DNA of 64,000 bases from Actinoalloteichus caeruleus DSM 43889 (GTDB taxonomy: Bacteria; Actinomycetota; Actinomycetes; Mycobacteriales; Pseudonocardiaceae). Below the pieces are notes generated by a model, which did no database searches, had not been told where the DNA came from, and saw only the letters and a list, made by a program, of their open reading frames with translations. The position numbers were made by a program, and so were the translations under genes. Shown here one piece after another: positions 7,986 to 16,395 of this stretch. How positions within the stretch are numbered: the first letter of the stretch is position 1; each line of letters starts with the position of its first letter. The stretch lies in contig NZ_AUBJ02000001.1 in the NCBI RefSeq assembly GCF_000429185.2, forward strand, positions 2,232,001-2,296,000. Direction: 5' to 3'.

Positions 7986-8192
7986 CATCCGGTCGAGAAA
8001 ACGATACGACGACGCACGAAGGCCCGAGGTTGGGGTTGGCAGGTGGGCAAGGCCGCCGGTTCGAGTGCGCTGAAGCGAACGGCGCATGGTGACAGCCCGA
8101 GGTCTTTCCCAACGGGAGCAAGGACTTCGCTCGACATCAACACCACAGTAAAGCTCGACCACCCCCAACACCCACCAAAAGGTGTCCACCAC

Positions 8193-8763
8193 CGCCAGGG
8201 CACCGCAACCTTCACACGAACACCCCTTCTGGATCGACAACCACGACCACTGGACCCACGCCACCGACCTCACCCGAGCAGACACCCTCCTCACCCCCAC
8301 CGGCGATCACACCGCCATCACCCACGCACACACCTACCCCCACCACCACCGCGCCCACAACCTCACCATCAACGCCACCCACACGTACTATGTGTACTGG
8401 CCGGCACCACGCCGGTCCTCGTCCACAATTCCGGAGGGGCGTGCAAGGAAGTAGCCCTGCCCAGGTTTGACAGTTTCGAACAAGCCCGCAACCAAGCGCT
8501 TGATCTGTTGGGTGAGGTTGATCCGGCTACGCGGGAGCCGTACCGTGGACGGCTCGAATCTGCACCGACGACCTACGGCAAGGTAGCGGGATTCACTACT
8601 CGGGCTAACGGTGAATACAAGCGATTCAGGATGGATTTCGACCCCAGCGAAGGGCCCAGATATCAACGTGGAAGTCGGAAAGGGAGACTCGGCGCGCAAG
8701 TGGGCAGTGCCATGGGATGGGACAGAAGACGATTTCGCGAGAATACTTGGTGGTAATTCATGA
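8193..8763 (+). pseudogene. HINT fragment plus unnamed toxin tip, frameshifted twice
   Basis: A short HINT fragment (HEHPFWIDNHDHW to TINATHTYYV) is followed by a two-base insertion near 8394 and then VLVHNSGG in another frame. The tip reads FDSFEQARNQALDLLGEVD, GRLESAPTTYGKVAGF, YKRFRMDFDPSEGP. One extra base near 8660 hides the end, INVEVGKGDSARKWAVPWDG and DDFARILGGNS, whose TGA (8761-8763) overlaps the next ATG. That overlap confirms the original frame. The same tip layout is common in actinobacterial RHS/HINT toxins, but I know no established activity for it. Confidence 0.65.
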
Positions 8764-9269
8764 CGCTCGACGATGTATACGGAACCAGACCAGACCTCCT
8801 ACCCAGATCTATGGTTCGAGTGGTTCGCGCAGATCAGCAAGGTGACCGACTGCTAACTTGGGCTGGCCAGCCGGGCGTGCAGCTACTGAACCTGGATCAG
8901 CATCTCCAGTACGAGCGCGAAAGTCTCCGTCGCTACCCGCGCAGCTCCGACGGTGCGATCACGTGGGGCGCGGTGGCTGATGATTTGGTACTCAGATCAA
9001 TGGGATCGGATTCCGTCCAACTAAGCTCAGTAGTCCAACAGTTCGCCCCGATGGCTGGCAGCCTAATTTTTTTCTGGGCAAACCTGTCAATTCCAAGTAT
9101 AGAAATGGGTCTTGAATCTTCCATCCTCCACCTGCCGATTATTGCAGAATCCGCACCGGAATTCTGGATCTATTCGCCAGGTGACCGCATTATGGTGGAA
9201 AGTTCATTCTTTGGCGTAGTGACTGTGGCGCATATTCCTGTGGCACCAGATGGCCAAAATCCTACATAA
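8760..9269 (+). CDS. Probable immunity protein, unnamed family
   Basis: A 169-residue protein whose ATG overlaps the stop of the preceding tip, so it was translated coupled to it. It has a tryptophan-rich middle (LLTWAGQ, ITWGAV) and a hydrophobic strand pair (MAGSLIFFWANLSIPSIEM). No domain is recognised. Its 3' end overlaps the last codons of the minus-strand integrase remnant by 8 bases, meaning the remnant was placed directly against the immunity gene. Confidence 0.6.
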   Translation: MTLDDVYGTRPDLLPRSMVRVVRADQQGDRLLTWAGQPGVQLLNLDQHLQYERESLRRYPRSSDGAITWGAVADDLVLRSMGSDSVQLSSVVQQFAPMAGSLIFFWANLSIPSIEMGLESSILHLPIIAESAPEFWIYSPGDRIMVESSFFGVVTVAHIPVAPDGQNPT

Positions 9270-9650
9270 CTTTGTTTGGCGGCATCGCTGACGGCAACGT
9301 CAGCAGACGGTCACGGCTGAGGGTGGTGAACTCTTCGGAGTCGTCGCCCTCAGCCAGTGCGTCGCTCAGGGTGTCGATGGCCTGGCGCTGGAGTCGGAGT
9401 CGGACGTGGGCGTAGACGGTGGCGGTGACGCCGATGTGGGCGTGACCCAACAGCTCCTTGATCACGACGAGGTCGATGCCTTGTTCCAGGAGCAGGGCGG
9501 TGGTTGAGTGGCGGAGGTCGTGGAAGCGGACGCGTCGGAGTCCGGCCCGGTTGAGGAAGCTGCGGAAGCGGCGGGGGAGGCTGGCCGGGGCGAGAGGTCG
9601 TCCGATCGGCGTGGTGAGGACGCGACCCTGTCACCTTAGTCCAGTTCTGC
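9262..9650 (-). pseudogene. Tyrosine recombinase C-terminal half, uninterrupted
   Basis: From about 9630 down to a TAG at 9262-9264 the minus strand is open: TTPIGRPLAPASLPRRF, LNRAGLRRVRFHDLRHS, LLLEQGIDLVVIKELLGHAH, GVTATVYAHVRLRLQRQ and AIDTLSDALAEGDD. HxxR, the GHxxIG helix and the nucleophile Tyr are present; the SAM-like N-terminal domain and the first Arg are not. It is the best-preserved copy of the repeated 3' fragment but cannot be a complete recombinase. Confidence 0.8.
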
Positions 9651-9731
9651 CGCCCTCCATGCTCCACATGGGATTGGCAGCATAAGCGTACAGCTCGCAC
9701 TGACGGATTCTCCATAGGGAGTTAGCAATGA

Positions 9732-10028
9732 ACGGCTGCCGACCATTTCGAGGTACGTGCACTTCTCGGAGTTGAAGGGACATGGGGGATTGATTCTTCT
9801 TCCGGCCTGGGGAGCGCAGACTTGATCGCTGAATGGGGCTATCCAGATGTCGGTGTAGTTATTTGCGACATGCCTTCTGGCGGACATGACGTTGTAATGC
9901 TTGACTACTCCCAGTCCGGCCCGTACGGTGAGCCATCTGTTGCATACGTCGACGAAGACCGCATCCCTCGGACAGTAGCGGGATCGTTCGAGGAGTTCTT
10001 GGCTCGACTGATTCCCTATAGCTCGCCG
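9732..10028 (+). pseudogene. 5'-truncated SUKH immunity remnant
   Basis: Starting at AADHFEV, in frame with GTWGIDSSSGLGSADLIAEW, YPDVGVVICDMPSGGHD and DEDRIPRTVAGSFEEFL, this matches the last two thirds of the SUKH protein at 6994-7476. A TGA (9729-9731) lies directly upstream and the first 60 or so residues are missing. The stop is lost too: the frame runs on through the hairpin at 10080 into the next gene. Confidence 0.75.
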
Positions 10029-10079
10029 ATTTGGGTAGCGCCTTCTTCAAGGGGGTTCGACCGCCTCTACGAAAAGATG

Positions 10080-10113
10080 AAGGTCCCCTTCGCGCGGCGG
10101 CGGAGGGGACCTT
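10080..10113 (+). terminator. Hairpin after the SUKH remnant
   Basis: Inverted repeat with 10-bp arms 10080-10089 and 10104-10113, followed by GTTTT; it resembles the terminators that close the other units. Confidence 0.7.
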
Positions 10114-10340
10114 GTTTTCGATCGACGGGGTCACCAGTGGACGACGGCCACCAACCAGGAATCCCGAAATCAGGAGATTCGAGCACTTCGCCTTATTTCG
10201 GCATCACACGTCCATTCTCCTGTGGAGTCCGAAACCTGAACTGGTGGGACGCGGTATACTACGCCGGACCCGGCTGGACGCGGGAGCTGGGCAACCTTCG
10301 ATGCAAATGGGCAGTTCCAGTACTTCGGGCGGTATCAGAC

Positions 10341-10910
10341 ATGTTGGTAATCAAACCGTGGGATGCTCGGGCCCGTAGTGGTGCTGGGCTCGTTGAACTC
10401 CGGGAGGCTGTCTCGGGCGAGGCCGTGAAAACGGTTCGCTACGTGGCGCTGCGGGGGGAGGGTTGGCCCGAAGGGCATAGGGAAGAACGCGCTCACGAAG
10501 TCGACATGGCCGTTGAACTGGGCATGGAGAGCGGGGCCGTGCTGGTTCTATGCTGGGCAATGGATGGCGTCAACGAAGGCATGGCAATTGAATTCATCAG
10601 CCCCGAGGAAGCGGGCACCGATCTGCCCGGGAATCCGATCGACGTGAGTGACCACGTCGATTGGGGGAGAATCTTGGGTGCTCCGATCGCGAGTATCGGA
10701 ATCGCCTGGCATATCCCTAACGAGGGATGCCCAGAGATGCCTTGGGCCTACAACTTCGGATTCCCTGACGGGTCGAACCTAGTCGTTGCACTAGGTGAGG
10801 CTGAAGGTGCGGGATTCACGTATATGCCCGATGCCCTGCTCGTGATCTTCGATAGGAGCCTTGCGGCCTCCTACAAGATCCCGGCAAGCGCAACTTCTTC
10901 GTGCGGGTAG
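10341..10910 (+). CDS. Putative immunity-like protein, unnamed family
   Basis: A 189-residue protein (if ATG 10341 is used) with VRYVALRGEGWPEGH, VLVLCWAMDGVNEGMAIE, WHIPNEGCPEMPW and FTYMPDALLVIFDR. The open frame extends back to 9732, fusing it to the SUKH remnant, but a hairpin intervenes and the extension is low in family-like sequence, so the fusion is probably accidental. Just upstream another frame (about 10256-10350) reads FDANGQFQYFGRYQTCW and stops at 10348-10350, overlapping this ATG; that could be the tail of a lost toxin tip. Function unknown; immunity is inferred from context. Confidence 0.5.
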   Translation: MLVIKPWDARARSGAGLVELREAVSGEAVKTVRYVALRGEGWPEGHREERAHEVDMAVELGMESGAVLVLCWAMDGVNEGMAIEFISPEEAGTDLPGNPIDVSDHVDWGRILGAPIASIGIAWHIPNEGCPEMPWAYNFGFPDGSNLVVALGEAEGAGFTYMPDALLVIFDRSLAASYKIPASATSSCG

Positions 10911-11001
10911 ATCGCACCGAGAAGCACCATCTGATGCTCCCGTGTTCAAGTTTGGGCTCTTCTCGTTCCTAGGCAATGTAATTTCTGAGAAAAGAAGGCA
11001 G

Positions 11002-11043
11002 AGAAGGGGCCTCACCGGAGTGATCTCCGGTGAGGCCCCTTCT
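11002..11043. terminator. Very strong hairpin closing the toxin array
   Basis: Perfect 18-bp stem (11002-11019 with 11026-11043) with a 6-base loop. It lies between the last + strand immunity-like gene and the 3' end of the minus-strand integrase pseudogene, so it serves both. Confidence 0.85.
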
Positions 11044-11047
11044 GCCG

Positions 11048-11720
11048 TTTAACGTCAACGGTGAGGGCAACGTCAGCGGACGACACCGCTGGGGGCGCCG
11101 CCTCCTCAGAGCCGGCGCCCCCAGCGAGTGCGTCGCTCAGGGTGGCGACGGCCTGGTGGTGGAGGCGGGGCCGGGCATGGGCGTGGACGCCGCTGGTGAC
11201 GCCGATGTGGATGTGAGAGCGGGGAATTCGCAGCGTCGGGTCGTCGGGGCATCGTCGCCCAGACTGCGGGCGACTTGGCGAACTCTTCCCGTCCCGGGCG
11301 GCGTGCTCCAGGGCCAGCGTGAGGACGGAACGGACGTAGGCCAGCGACGGTGGGGCCCACCCAGCTTGCGGCGGCACCGTCCGACGGCGTGGCGACGGGC
11401 TTCCCCACCCCCCGCCTCGGTTCCTGGCGCACCCCACCGGCATACGGTGTGGAGCTGGTTCGGCCAGGTGCGGACGTTCTGGGCGGCGAGCTTGGTGAGC
11501 TTCCTCCGGCCCAGGCCCCGGATGAGGGACGGGCTGACGCGGGCCCTGGACCGGACGTGGGTGTTCTCGTCGAGCTGGTGAACGGCGACGTTCTCCAGCC
11601 AGCACCCGGGTACGCGTACGCGGCCACGACGGGACGCGCCCGGGAGGGACGCCGCCGCCCTCGGCCTGACCTGGGCGCGTTCCGGTTTCCCCTCGCGCAA
11701 CTACCTGAATTCCGTTCAAG
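11048..11720 (-). pseudogene. Degraded tyrosine integrase with N-terminal sequence
   Basis: Read across frames on the minus strand: GCWLENVAVHQLDENTHVRS, LIRGLGRRKLTKLAAQNVR, WPNQLHTVC (core-binding domain), then SLAYVRSVLTLALEHAARDGK, then HIHIGVTSGVHAHARPRL and HHQAVATLSDALAGG (C-terminal tail). The catalytic middle with both Arg residues and the HxxR box is deleted and the nucleophile Tyr codon reads His (VHAH). It is the only copy retaining the N-terminal half, so it likely marks the original integrase position. GC content is higher than in the toxin units. Confidence 0.7.
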
Positions 11721-11739
11721 TGCTTGTTACCCTCGCCGC

Positions 11740-12162
11740 ATGACCCGAGACCACCAGCTGTCGGCGGCGCTCGCCGTGGCCCGGCTGCGGATCGTCGAAC
11801 GGCGCACCAGGGCGGGTGGTCGCGGGTACGTCGTGTCCTGCCTGCTGATGGCGGCGGCCGTGACGGCCTTCTACACCGGTCTGAAGGTGGCCCCGACGGT
11901 CGCTCCGGGAGACCTCGTGGTGCCCGCGTCCCTGCTCGTGTTGGGACTGCTGGGCCTCGCCGTCGCCCGTCTGCGCAGCGCCGACCCGCGCGCCGTGGAA
12001 CTCGAACGGCCAGCGCTGTGCGCGAGCGCCGCACTGGCCCTGGTAGCCCTGCTCATGAACCGCTTCGTCGTCCCCAGCGGCCTGACACCCTGGGCGGTGC
12101 TGTTCGGCCTGCTCCCCGCGCTCCCCTACCTGGTCCTCGCCTGGCGGGCAGCGCGCCGGTGA
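11740..12162 (+). CDS. Small integral membrane protein
   Basis: A 140-residue protein with about four hydrophobic segments (VVSCLLMAAAVTAFYTGL, VVPASLLVLGLLGLAV, ALCASAALALVALLM, WAVLFGLLPALPYLVLAW) and a basic N-terminus. The ATG at 11740 is the first plausible start after the integrase pseudogene. Its stop overlaps the GTG of the next gene (GTGA), so the two form an operon. In similar pairs the winged-helix partner controls the membrane protein; the exact function is unknown. Confidence 0.7.
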   Translation: MTRDHQLSAALAVARLRIVERRTRAGGRGYVVSCLLMAAAVTAFYTGLKVAPTVAPGDLVVPASLLVLGLLGLAVARLRSADPRAVELERPALCASAALALVALLMNRFVVPSGLTPWAVLFGLLPALPYLVLAWRAARR

Positions 12163-12467
12163 GCCCGCGCACCGCCGACTACCGGCGGCGCCTCGACGAG
12201 CTGATCCACACCCCGGTCCGGCTGTCGGTGATGGCGCTGCTGGCCAGGAGCGACCGGGTGACGTTCGGCTACCTGCGGGACACCGTGGACGTCAGCGACT
12301 CCCTGCTGTCCAAGCACATGGCCACCCTGGAACGCGCCGGGTACGTCACCGTGACCAAGGGACACGAGGGACGCCGACCCCGGACCTGGTACTCGCTCAC
12401 CGACCGGGGACGGCGGGCCTTCCTCGGCTACCGGCAGGCGCTGCGCCATCTCCTCGACTCCGAGTGA
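12159..12467 (+). CDS. Winged-helix transcriptional regulator (MarR/ArsR-like, HTH_27 type)
   Basis: A 102-residue protein: LDELIHTPVRLSVMALLAR, then TFGYLRDTVDVSDSLLSKHMATLERAGYV as the helix-turn-helix, and a wing GHEGRRPRTWYSLTDRG with a C-terminal helix. This is the one-domain winged-helix layout found with small membrane proteins. GTG at 12159 overlaps the upstream stop and the two genes are certainly co-translated. Confidence 0.85.
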   Translation: MSPRTADYRRRLDELIHTPVRLSVMALLARSDRVTFGYLRDTVDVSDSLLSKHMATLERAGYVTVTKGHEGRRPRTWYSLTDRGRRAFLGYRQALRHLLDSE

Positions 12468-12869
12468 CGCCGGGCCCGGCCGCCCCGCGCTCCCCGGCCC
12501 ACCCGGCCATCCCGGCGTCCGAACACCCGACCCGGGCCGGGGCCGGTGCTCGGCGACCGACGCCGGCCGGGTGTCCCACGCGGGCCCGGGGCCGGACGAG
12601 ACGTCCGACGACCCCCGCCGGGCTGGGCGAACGCGGGGTCAGGACCAGCCACAGCGGACAGTCCATGCTGGTCGGCGCGCCGGCCCCCTCCGGGGTGGGG
12701 ACTGGCCGGCCTCGCCCTGCTGGCAGAGTGTGACGATCGACGTCACCGGCATGGCACACGCGGAAGTGTCGGACCTCCCGGCAAGATCGAAGGAGAAGGA
12801 GATCATCGATGGGACCGGGGCGCGGCACGACCGCGGCACACCCCGACAACGCCGGGAGGATGGTGCCCA
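12468..12869 (+). other. Intergenic stretch, no gene recognised
   Basis: Very GC-rich; frames here have no family-like sequence. The last 20 bases carry GGGAGGA, the ribosome-binding site of the exonuclease gene. Nothing else supported. Confidence 0.5.
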
Positions 12870-14162
12870 GTGACCGGATACGCGGTGGTCGACCTCGAAA
12901 CGACCGGACTGGCGGCCGCCTTGCACGACCGGGTGGTCGAGATCGCGATCCTGCACGTAGACCGCGACGGGACGATCACCGACGAGTGGTGCACCCTCAT
13001 CAACCCGCACCGGGACCTCGGTCCGCAGCACGTGCACGGGATCTCCGCCTCCGATGTTCGGGGCGCGCCCACGTTTGACCGGGTGGCCGGTCTCGTCGCC
13101 GAGAAGCTCGCCGGCCGGGTCCTCGTGGCCCACAACCTCTCCTTCGACGCCGGCTTCCTCAGCGCCGAGTTCGCCAGGGCCGGGGTGACCGTGCCCCTGG
13201 ACGCCGAGACCGGTGTGTGCACCATGCGGCTCGCCAAGAAGTACCTGCCCCGTTCCCGGCGGTCGCTGGCCGCCTGCTGCGCGGCGGTGGGCCTGCGGCA
13301 GACCGCGGCCCACGAGGCGTTGCACGACGCCCGCGCCGCCGCCGGGCTCCTCGGCTACTACCTGGGCGCCGCGGGCCGGCCCGAGCCGTGGGCCGACCTG
13401 TTCGACCGCGCCGAGAACGCCCGCTGGCCGTTACTCCCGGTGTGGGACCTGCCCGAGCACACGCGTCGCCGCCGCGTCCCCCTCGGTGAACGCCCGCACT
13501 TCCTCGAACGCCTGCCCGAGGGTCACTGCGACGCGCCGGCGGAGGCGGCCAGCGCCGAGGCCTACCTCGCCCTGCTGGACACCGCGCTGCTCGACCACGT
13601 CATCTCGCAGTCCGAACAGGACGCGCTGGTCGACCTGGCCGGGCGCCTGGACCTGCGCAGGGAGACCGCCCGCGACCTGCACCGGGCGTACCTGCGGGCC
13701 TCGGTGCTCGCCCGCACCACCACCCCGTTCCCGGCCAGCGGCCGGCTGGCCGCCCCCGTCCTCGAACGGGAGACCACGAGCCTGGTGCGGCTCGCCGCGC
13801 TGCTCGGGCTGTCCGCCGGCGAGGCGGCCGAGGCGGACCGGGCCGCCCGGGACCGCGCACCGCGCCCATCGGCCCCTGGCCAGGCGGAGGCCGTCGCCAG
13901 GCCGGGCCGGTTCGCCCTGGCCCAGGGTGACCGGGTGGTGTTCACCGGTGCGACCCGCGAACCCCGGGAGGTGTGGCAGCACCGCGCGGCGGCGGCCGGG
14001 TTGGCCGTGACGCCGGAGAACGTCAGCCGGCGGACGCGGCTCGTGGTCGCCGCCGACCCGGACTCGATGTCCATGAAGGCCCGCCGGGCCCGTGCCTACC
14101 AGATCCCCATCGTCACCGAGGACGGCTTCGCCCGGCTCCTGGCGGGGATGGGAGCGTCCTGA
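12870..14162 (+). CDS. DnaQ-like 3'-5' exonuclease with C-terminal BRCT domain
   Basis: Residues 1-170 form a DEDDh exonuclease: VVDLETTG (Asp, Glu), an NPHRDLGPQHVHGIS loop, AHNLSFDAGFL (Asp) and HEALHDARAAAGL (His, Asp). A helical middle (170-330) has no clear match. About residues 345-425 resemble a BRCT domain: GDRVVFTGATREPREVW, VTPENVSRRTRLVVAADPD, MSMKARRARAYQIPIVTEDGF. Probably a DNA-repair or proofreading nuclease recruited through BRCT. GTG at 12870 has GGGAGGA nine bases upstream. The family is typical in actinobacteria, and the 430-residue length is normal. Confidence 0.85.
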   Translation: MTGYAVVDLETTGLAAALHDRVVEIAILHVDRDGTITDEWCTLINPHRDLGPQHVHGISASDVRGAPTFDRVAGLVAEKLAGRVLVAHNLSFDAGFLSAEFARAGVTVPLDAETGVCTMRLAKKYLPRSRRSLAACCAAVGLRQTAAHEALHDARAAAGLLGYYLGAAGRPEPWADLFDRAENARWPLLPVWDLPEHTRRRRVPLGERPHFLERLPEGHCDAPAEAASAEAYLALLDTALLDHVISQSEQDALVDLAGRLDLRRETARDLHRAYLRASVLARTTTPFPASGRLAAPVLERETTSLVRLAALLGLSAGEAAEADRAARDRAPRPSAPGQAEAVARPGRFALAQGDRVVFTGATREPREVWQHRAAAAGLAVTPENVSRRTRLVVAADPDSMSMKARRARAYQIPIVTEDGFARLLAGMGAS

Positions 14163-14208
14163 GCGGGGCGGTGCCACGCACGGCCCGGCCCGGCGTGCCC
14201 CCGGCCGT

Positions 14209-15231
14209 TCACGGCGTCGTCAGGACGGCCTCCGGAGCCGGTTCGGTTCCCTGGTCGCCGAGGAAGCGCCGCAGGTGCGCCAGTTGCCGCTCGGTGTGCC
14301 CGGCCGGCGGCACGTGCCATCCGAACGGGAAGACCGCCAGCTCCTTGGGGGCGGCGATCTCGTGGTATGCGGCGTACACCGTGGACGGCGGGCAGACGGT
14401 GTCCATCAGGCCGACGCTGACCAGCGTGGGCGCGGTGATCCGCCTGGCCAACAGCGCGCAGTCCACGTAGGTCAGGGTGCGCAGCGCGGCCGGCACCAGG
14501 TCGTCGTGCCGGGACAGGAACTCGGAGATCTCCAGGTAGGGGTGCTCGGAGCCGATGGTCACGGCGCGGGCCAGGTCGCAGAGGAACGGCACGTCCGCCT
14601 GGCAGACCCGCACCAGGTCCGGGGCCAGCGCGGCCGCCGCCAGGGCCAGCCCGCCGCCCTGGCTCCCGCCGCGCACCGCGATCCGCTCCGGGTCCACCCC
14701 GGGGAGTCCGGCGGTGACCTCCACCGCCCGCACCGCGTCCGTGATGAGCCGGGTGACGTAGTAGTGCTCGGGATCGGCGATGCCCCGGGTCATCACCCCC
14801 GGGTACTCGGAACCCCCGGGGCCGGTGGGGCGGTCCCCGGTCGACCCGACCATCGACCTGCCGCCCTGGCCCCGGTTGTCCATGACGACCACCGCGTACC
14901 CGACGGCCGGGAGCAGCGCGTGTTCCCAGGGGAGCCCCCGGGCGCCGCCGTACCCGATGTAGGTGACCACGGTCGGGAGCGGCGTGGTCCCGGAGCCGGG
15001 GGGACGCAGGTACCAGCCTCGGACGCGGTCCCCGCCGGCGCCGGAGAACTCCAGGTCGTAGGCGGTCAGCGCGCCGTACTCGTCGGGGCGGTACCGGCGC
15101 AGCGCGGGGGGTGTCGCCGCGGTCCGGGCCGCGTCGAGCCGGTCGGACCACCACTGGTCGAGGCCGGGGGGTTCCTCGGCGGTGACGCGGTGGGTCTCCA
15201 ACTCGGCGGGGGGCAGGTCGAACTGCGGCAT
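14209..15231 (-). CDS. Acetyl xylan esterase / cephalosporin-C deacetylase family (AXE1) hydrolase
   Basis: A 340-residue cytosolic alpha/beta hydrolase. It starts MPQFDLPPAELE, continues with WWSDRLDAAR, GWYLRPPG and YIGYGGARG, has VVMDNRGQGG and the nucleophile elbow RGGSQGGGLAL, and ends with a catalytic-Asp strand VGLMDTVCPPSTVYAAY and a His in FPFGWHVPPAGH. These are signatures of carbohydrate esterase family 7, which removes acetyl groups from xylo-oligosaccharides (and cephalosporin C). No signal peptide, so it would act on imported oligosaccharides. The ATG at 15231 gives the usual family length; the frame stays open far upstream but without homology. Confidence 0.9.
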   Translation of the reverse strand: MPQFDLPPAELETHRVTAEEPPGLDQWWSDRLDAARTAATPPALRRYRPDEYGALTAYDLEFSGAGGDRVRGWYLRPPGSGTTPLPTVVTYIGYGGARGLPWEHALLPAVGYAVVVMDNRGQGGRSMVGSTGDRPTGPGGSEYPGVMTRGIADPEHYYVTRLITDAVRAVEVTAGLPGVDPERIAVRGGSQGGGLALAAAALAPDLVRVCQADVPFLCDLARAVTIGSEHPYLEISEFLSRHDDLVPAALRTLTYVDCALLARRITAPTLVSVGLMDTVCPPSTVYAAYHEIAAPKELAVFPFGWHVPPAGHTERQLAHLRRFLGDQGTEPAPEAVLTTP

Positions 15232-15451
15232 CCCGGTATCAGACCTGGTCTGCCACCGGGACGGGAAGTGCTTGGCCACTTCCGGAAATCCGGGGAGCGT
15301 GGTTCGGGGTGGAGTGGCCGGCCCGGTGCGCGGGCAGCGCCGGGGGAACGAACGCGAGCCCCGTACTCGCCGCCCGACTCGGTCGATCTGATCACCGGGG
15401 GCGCCCGGGGAACTACGATGGGTGTCCACGGGGCGCGCACGGGGAGGACGC

Positions 15452-15820
15452 ATGGCGGGGTGGCGGAACGCGTTGGTCGGGGTCGGGGCGGCTCTGGTCA
15501 CGAGCGCGGTGGGGGTGGCGGTGAACCTGGCCACCGACTGGCGGACGAACCTCGTCGCCTGGGGTGCGGTCGTCGGGTTGTCGGTGGTCGCCGGGCTGGT
15601 CGCGACCTGGGCGGTTCCTGCCGCGCGGTCGGCGGGCCGGGACTCGGAGTCGCACCCGGCGCCGCCGGGTCGGGCCGCTGACCCGGCGGCGGGCGATGGT
15701 GACGGCGACGTGCGGAACACCATCAGCGGCACGGTGCACGGCTCGGTGGTGCAGGCGCGCACCGTGGAGGGCGGTGTCCACCAGTACGGGCCCCCGCCGA
15801 GCCGGAACGGCCGGCGCTGA
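15452..15820 (+). CDS. Two-TM membrane protein with RHIM-like (BASS) amyloid-signalling motif
   Basis: A 122-residue protein. Residues 7-28 and 34-56 are hydrophobic (LVGVGAALVTSAVGVAVNL, VAWGAVVGLSVVAGLVATW) and likely span the membrane. An acidic, Pro/Ala-rich linker follows, and residues 89-110 read NTISGTVHG, SVVQARTV, EGGVH. This matches the pattern of bacterial amyloid signalling sequences related to RHIM (a V-Q-x core flanked by G and N), which in multicellular bacteria link cell-death effectors with NLR-type receptors. ATG at 15452 has GGGGAGGA upstream. No NLR partner lies in the window. Function inferred. Confidence 0.6.
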   Translation: MAGWRNALVGVGAALVTSAVGVAVNLATDWRTNLVAWGAVVGLSVVAGLVATWAVPAARSAGRDSESHPAPPGRAADPAAGDGDGDVRNTISGTVHGSVVQARTVEGGVHQYGPPPSRNGRR

Positions 15821-15850
15821 GGTCGCCGTCGACGGTGTGGCCGGGCGCGC

Positions 15851-15889
15851 ACCCCTCGTGCCGGTCCGCGAACCGCCGGCACGAGGGGT
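15851..15889. terminator. Hairpin terminator
   Basis: Perfect 14-bp stem, 15851-15864 with 15876-15889, 30 bases after the RHIM-like gene. Confidence 0.75.
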
Positions 15890-16395
15890 GGCGGGTTCTC
15901 GTCCATCCCGGGGCGGGTCGTCTTCTCCGGGGGGCGGGTGCGAGTTGGTGATTCGGCCGCACCGGGCCGACCGGCCCCGGCGGGTCGGCGTCCGGAGGGG
16001 CCGCACCGCGCTGCCACCGGTCGTCGACGAGGGCGACCGGATTCGTGCCGGGGGTGGTGAGCTGGATCGTTCGGGTGGCGGCCCCGAGGTGGAGCCCCGG
16101 GGGCTGACCCCGGCCTGACCCCGGGCATCCGATCCGGTCCCGTCATCGGTCGGGAGAGGACGGGGCCGGCCCTCCGGTCCTTGGGTTTCCCCGGCGCCGG
16201 ACCCCGGGCTCCCGGGAACGGGATCGACGGCACGCGCCCCGCGCGGTGCCGGGGACGACCCACGGCACCGGGCCCGCGTCGTGGTGGCCGGCCGGTTCGG
16301 GTGAGGATGGGAGCAGGCACCGTCGTCGCGCGCTCGTCCCGGGCCGCCGGCACGACGCCGGGCACCGCCCACCGAGACCGAGAACAGGACCTTCC
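15890..16395 (+). other. Intergenic, no gene recognised
   Basis: About 500 bases of GC-rich sequence between the hairpin and the VTT gene. Frames are open but compositionally random with no family-like stretch. Confidence 0.5.

Noticed and set aside
8055-8085. tRNA-like GGTTCGAGT within the integrase/HINT junction, possible attachment-site tRNA end
   Set aside because: Flanking bases do not form a T-arm or acceptor stem and no anticodon arm lies upstream.
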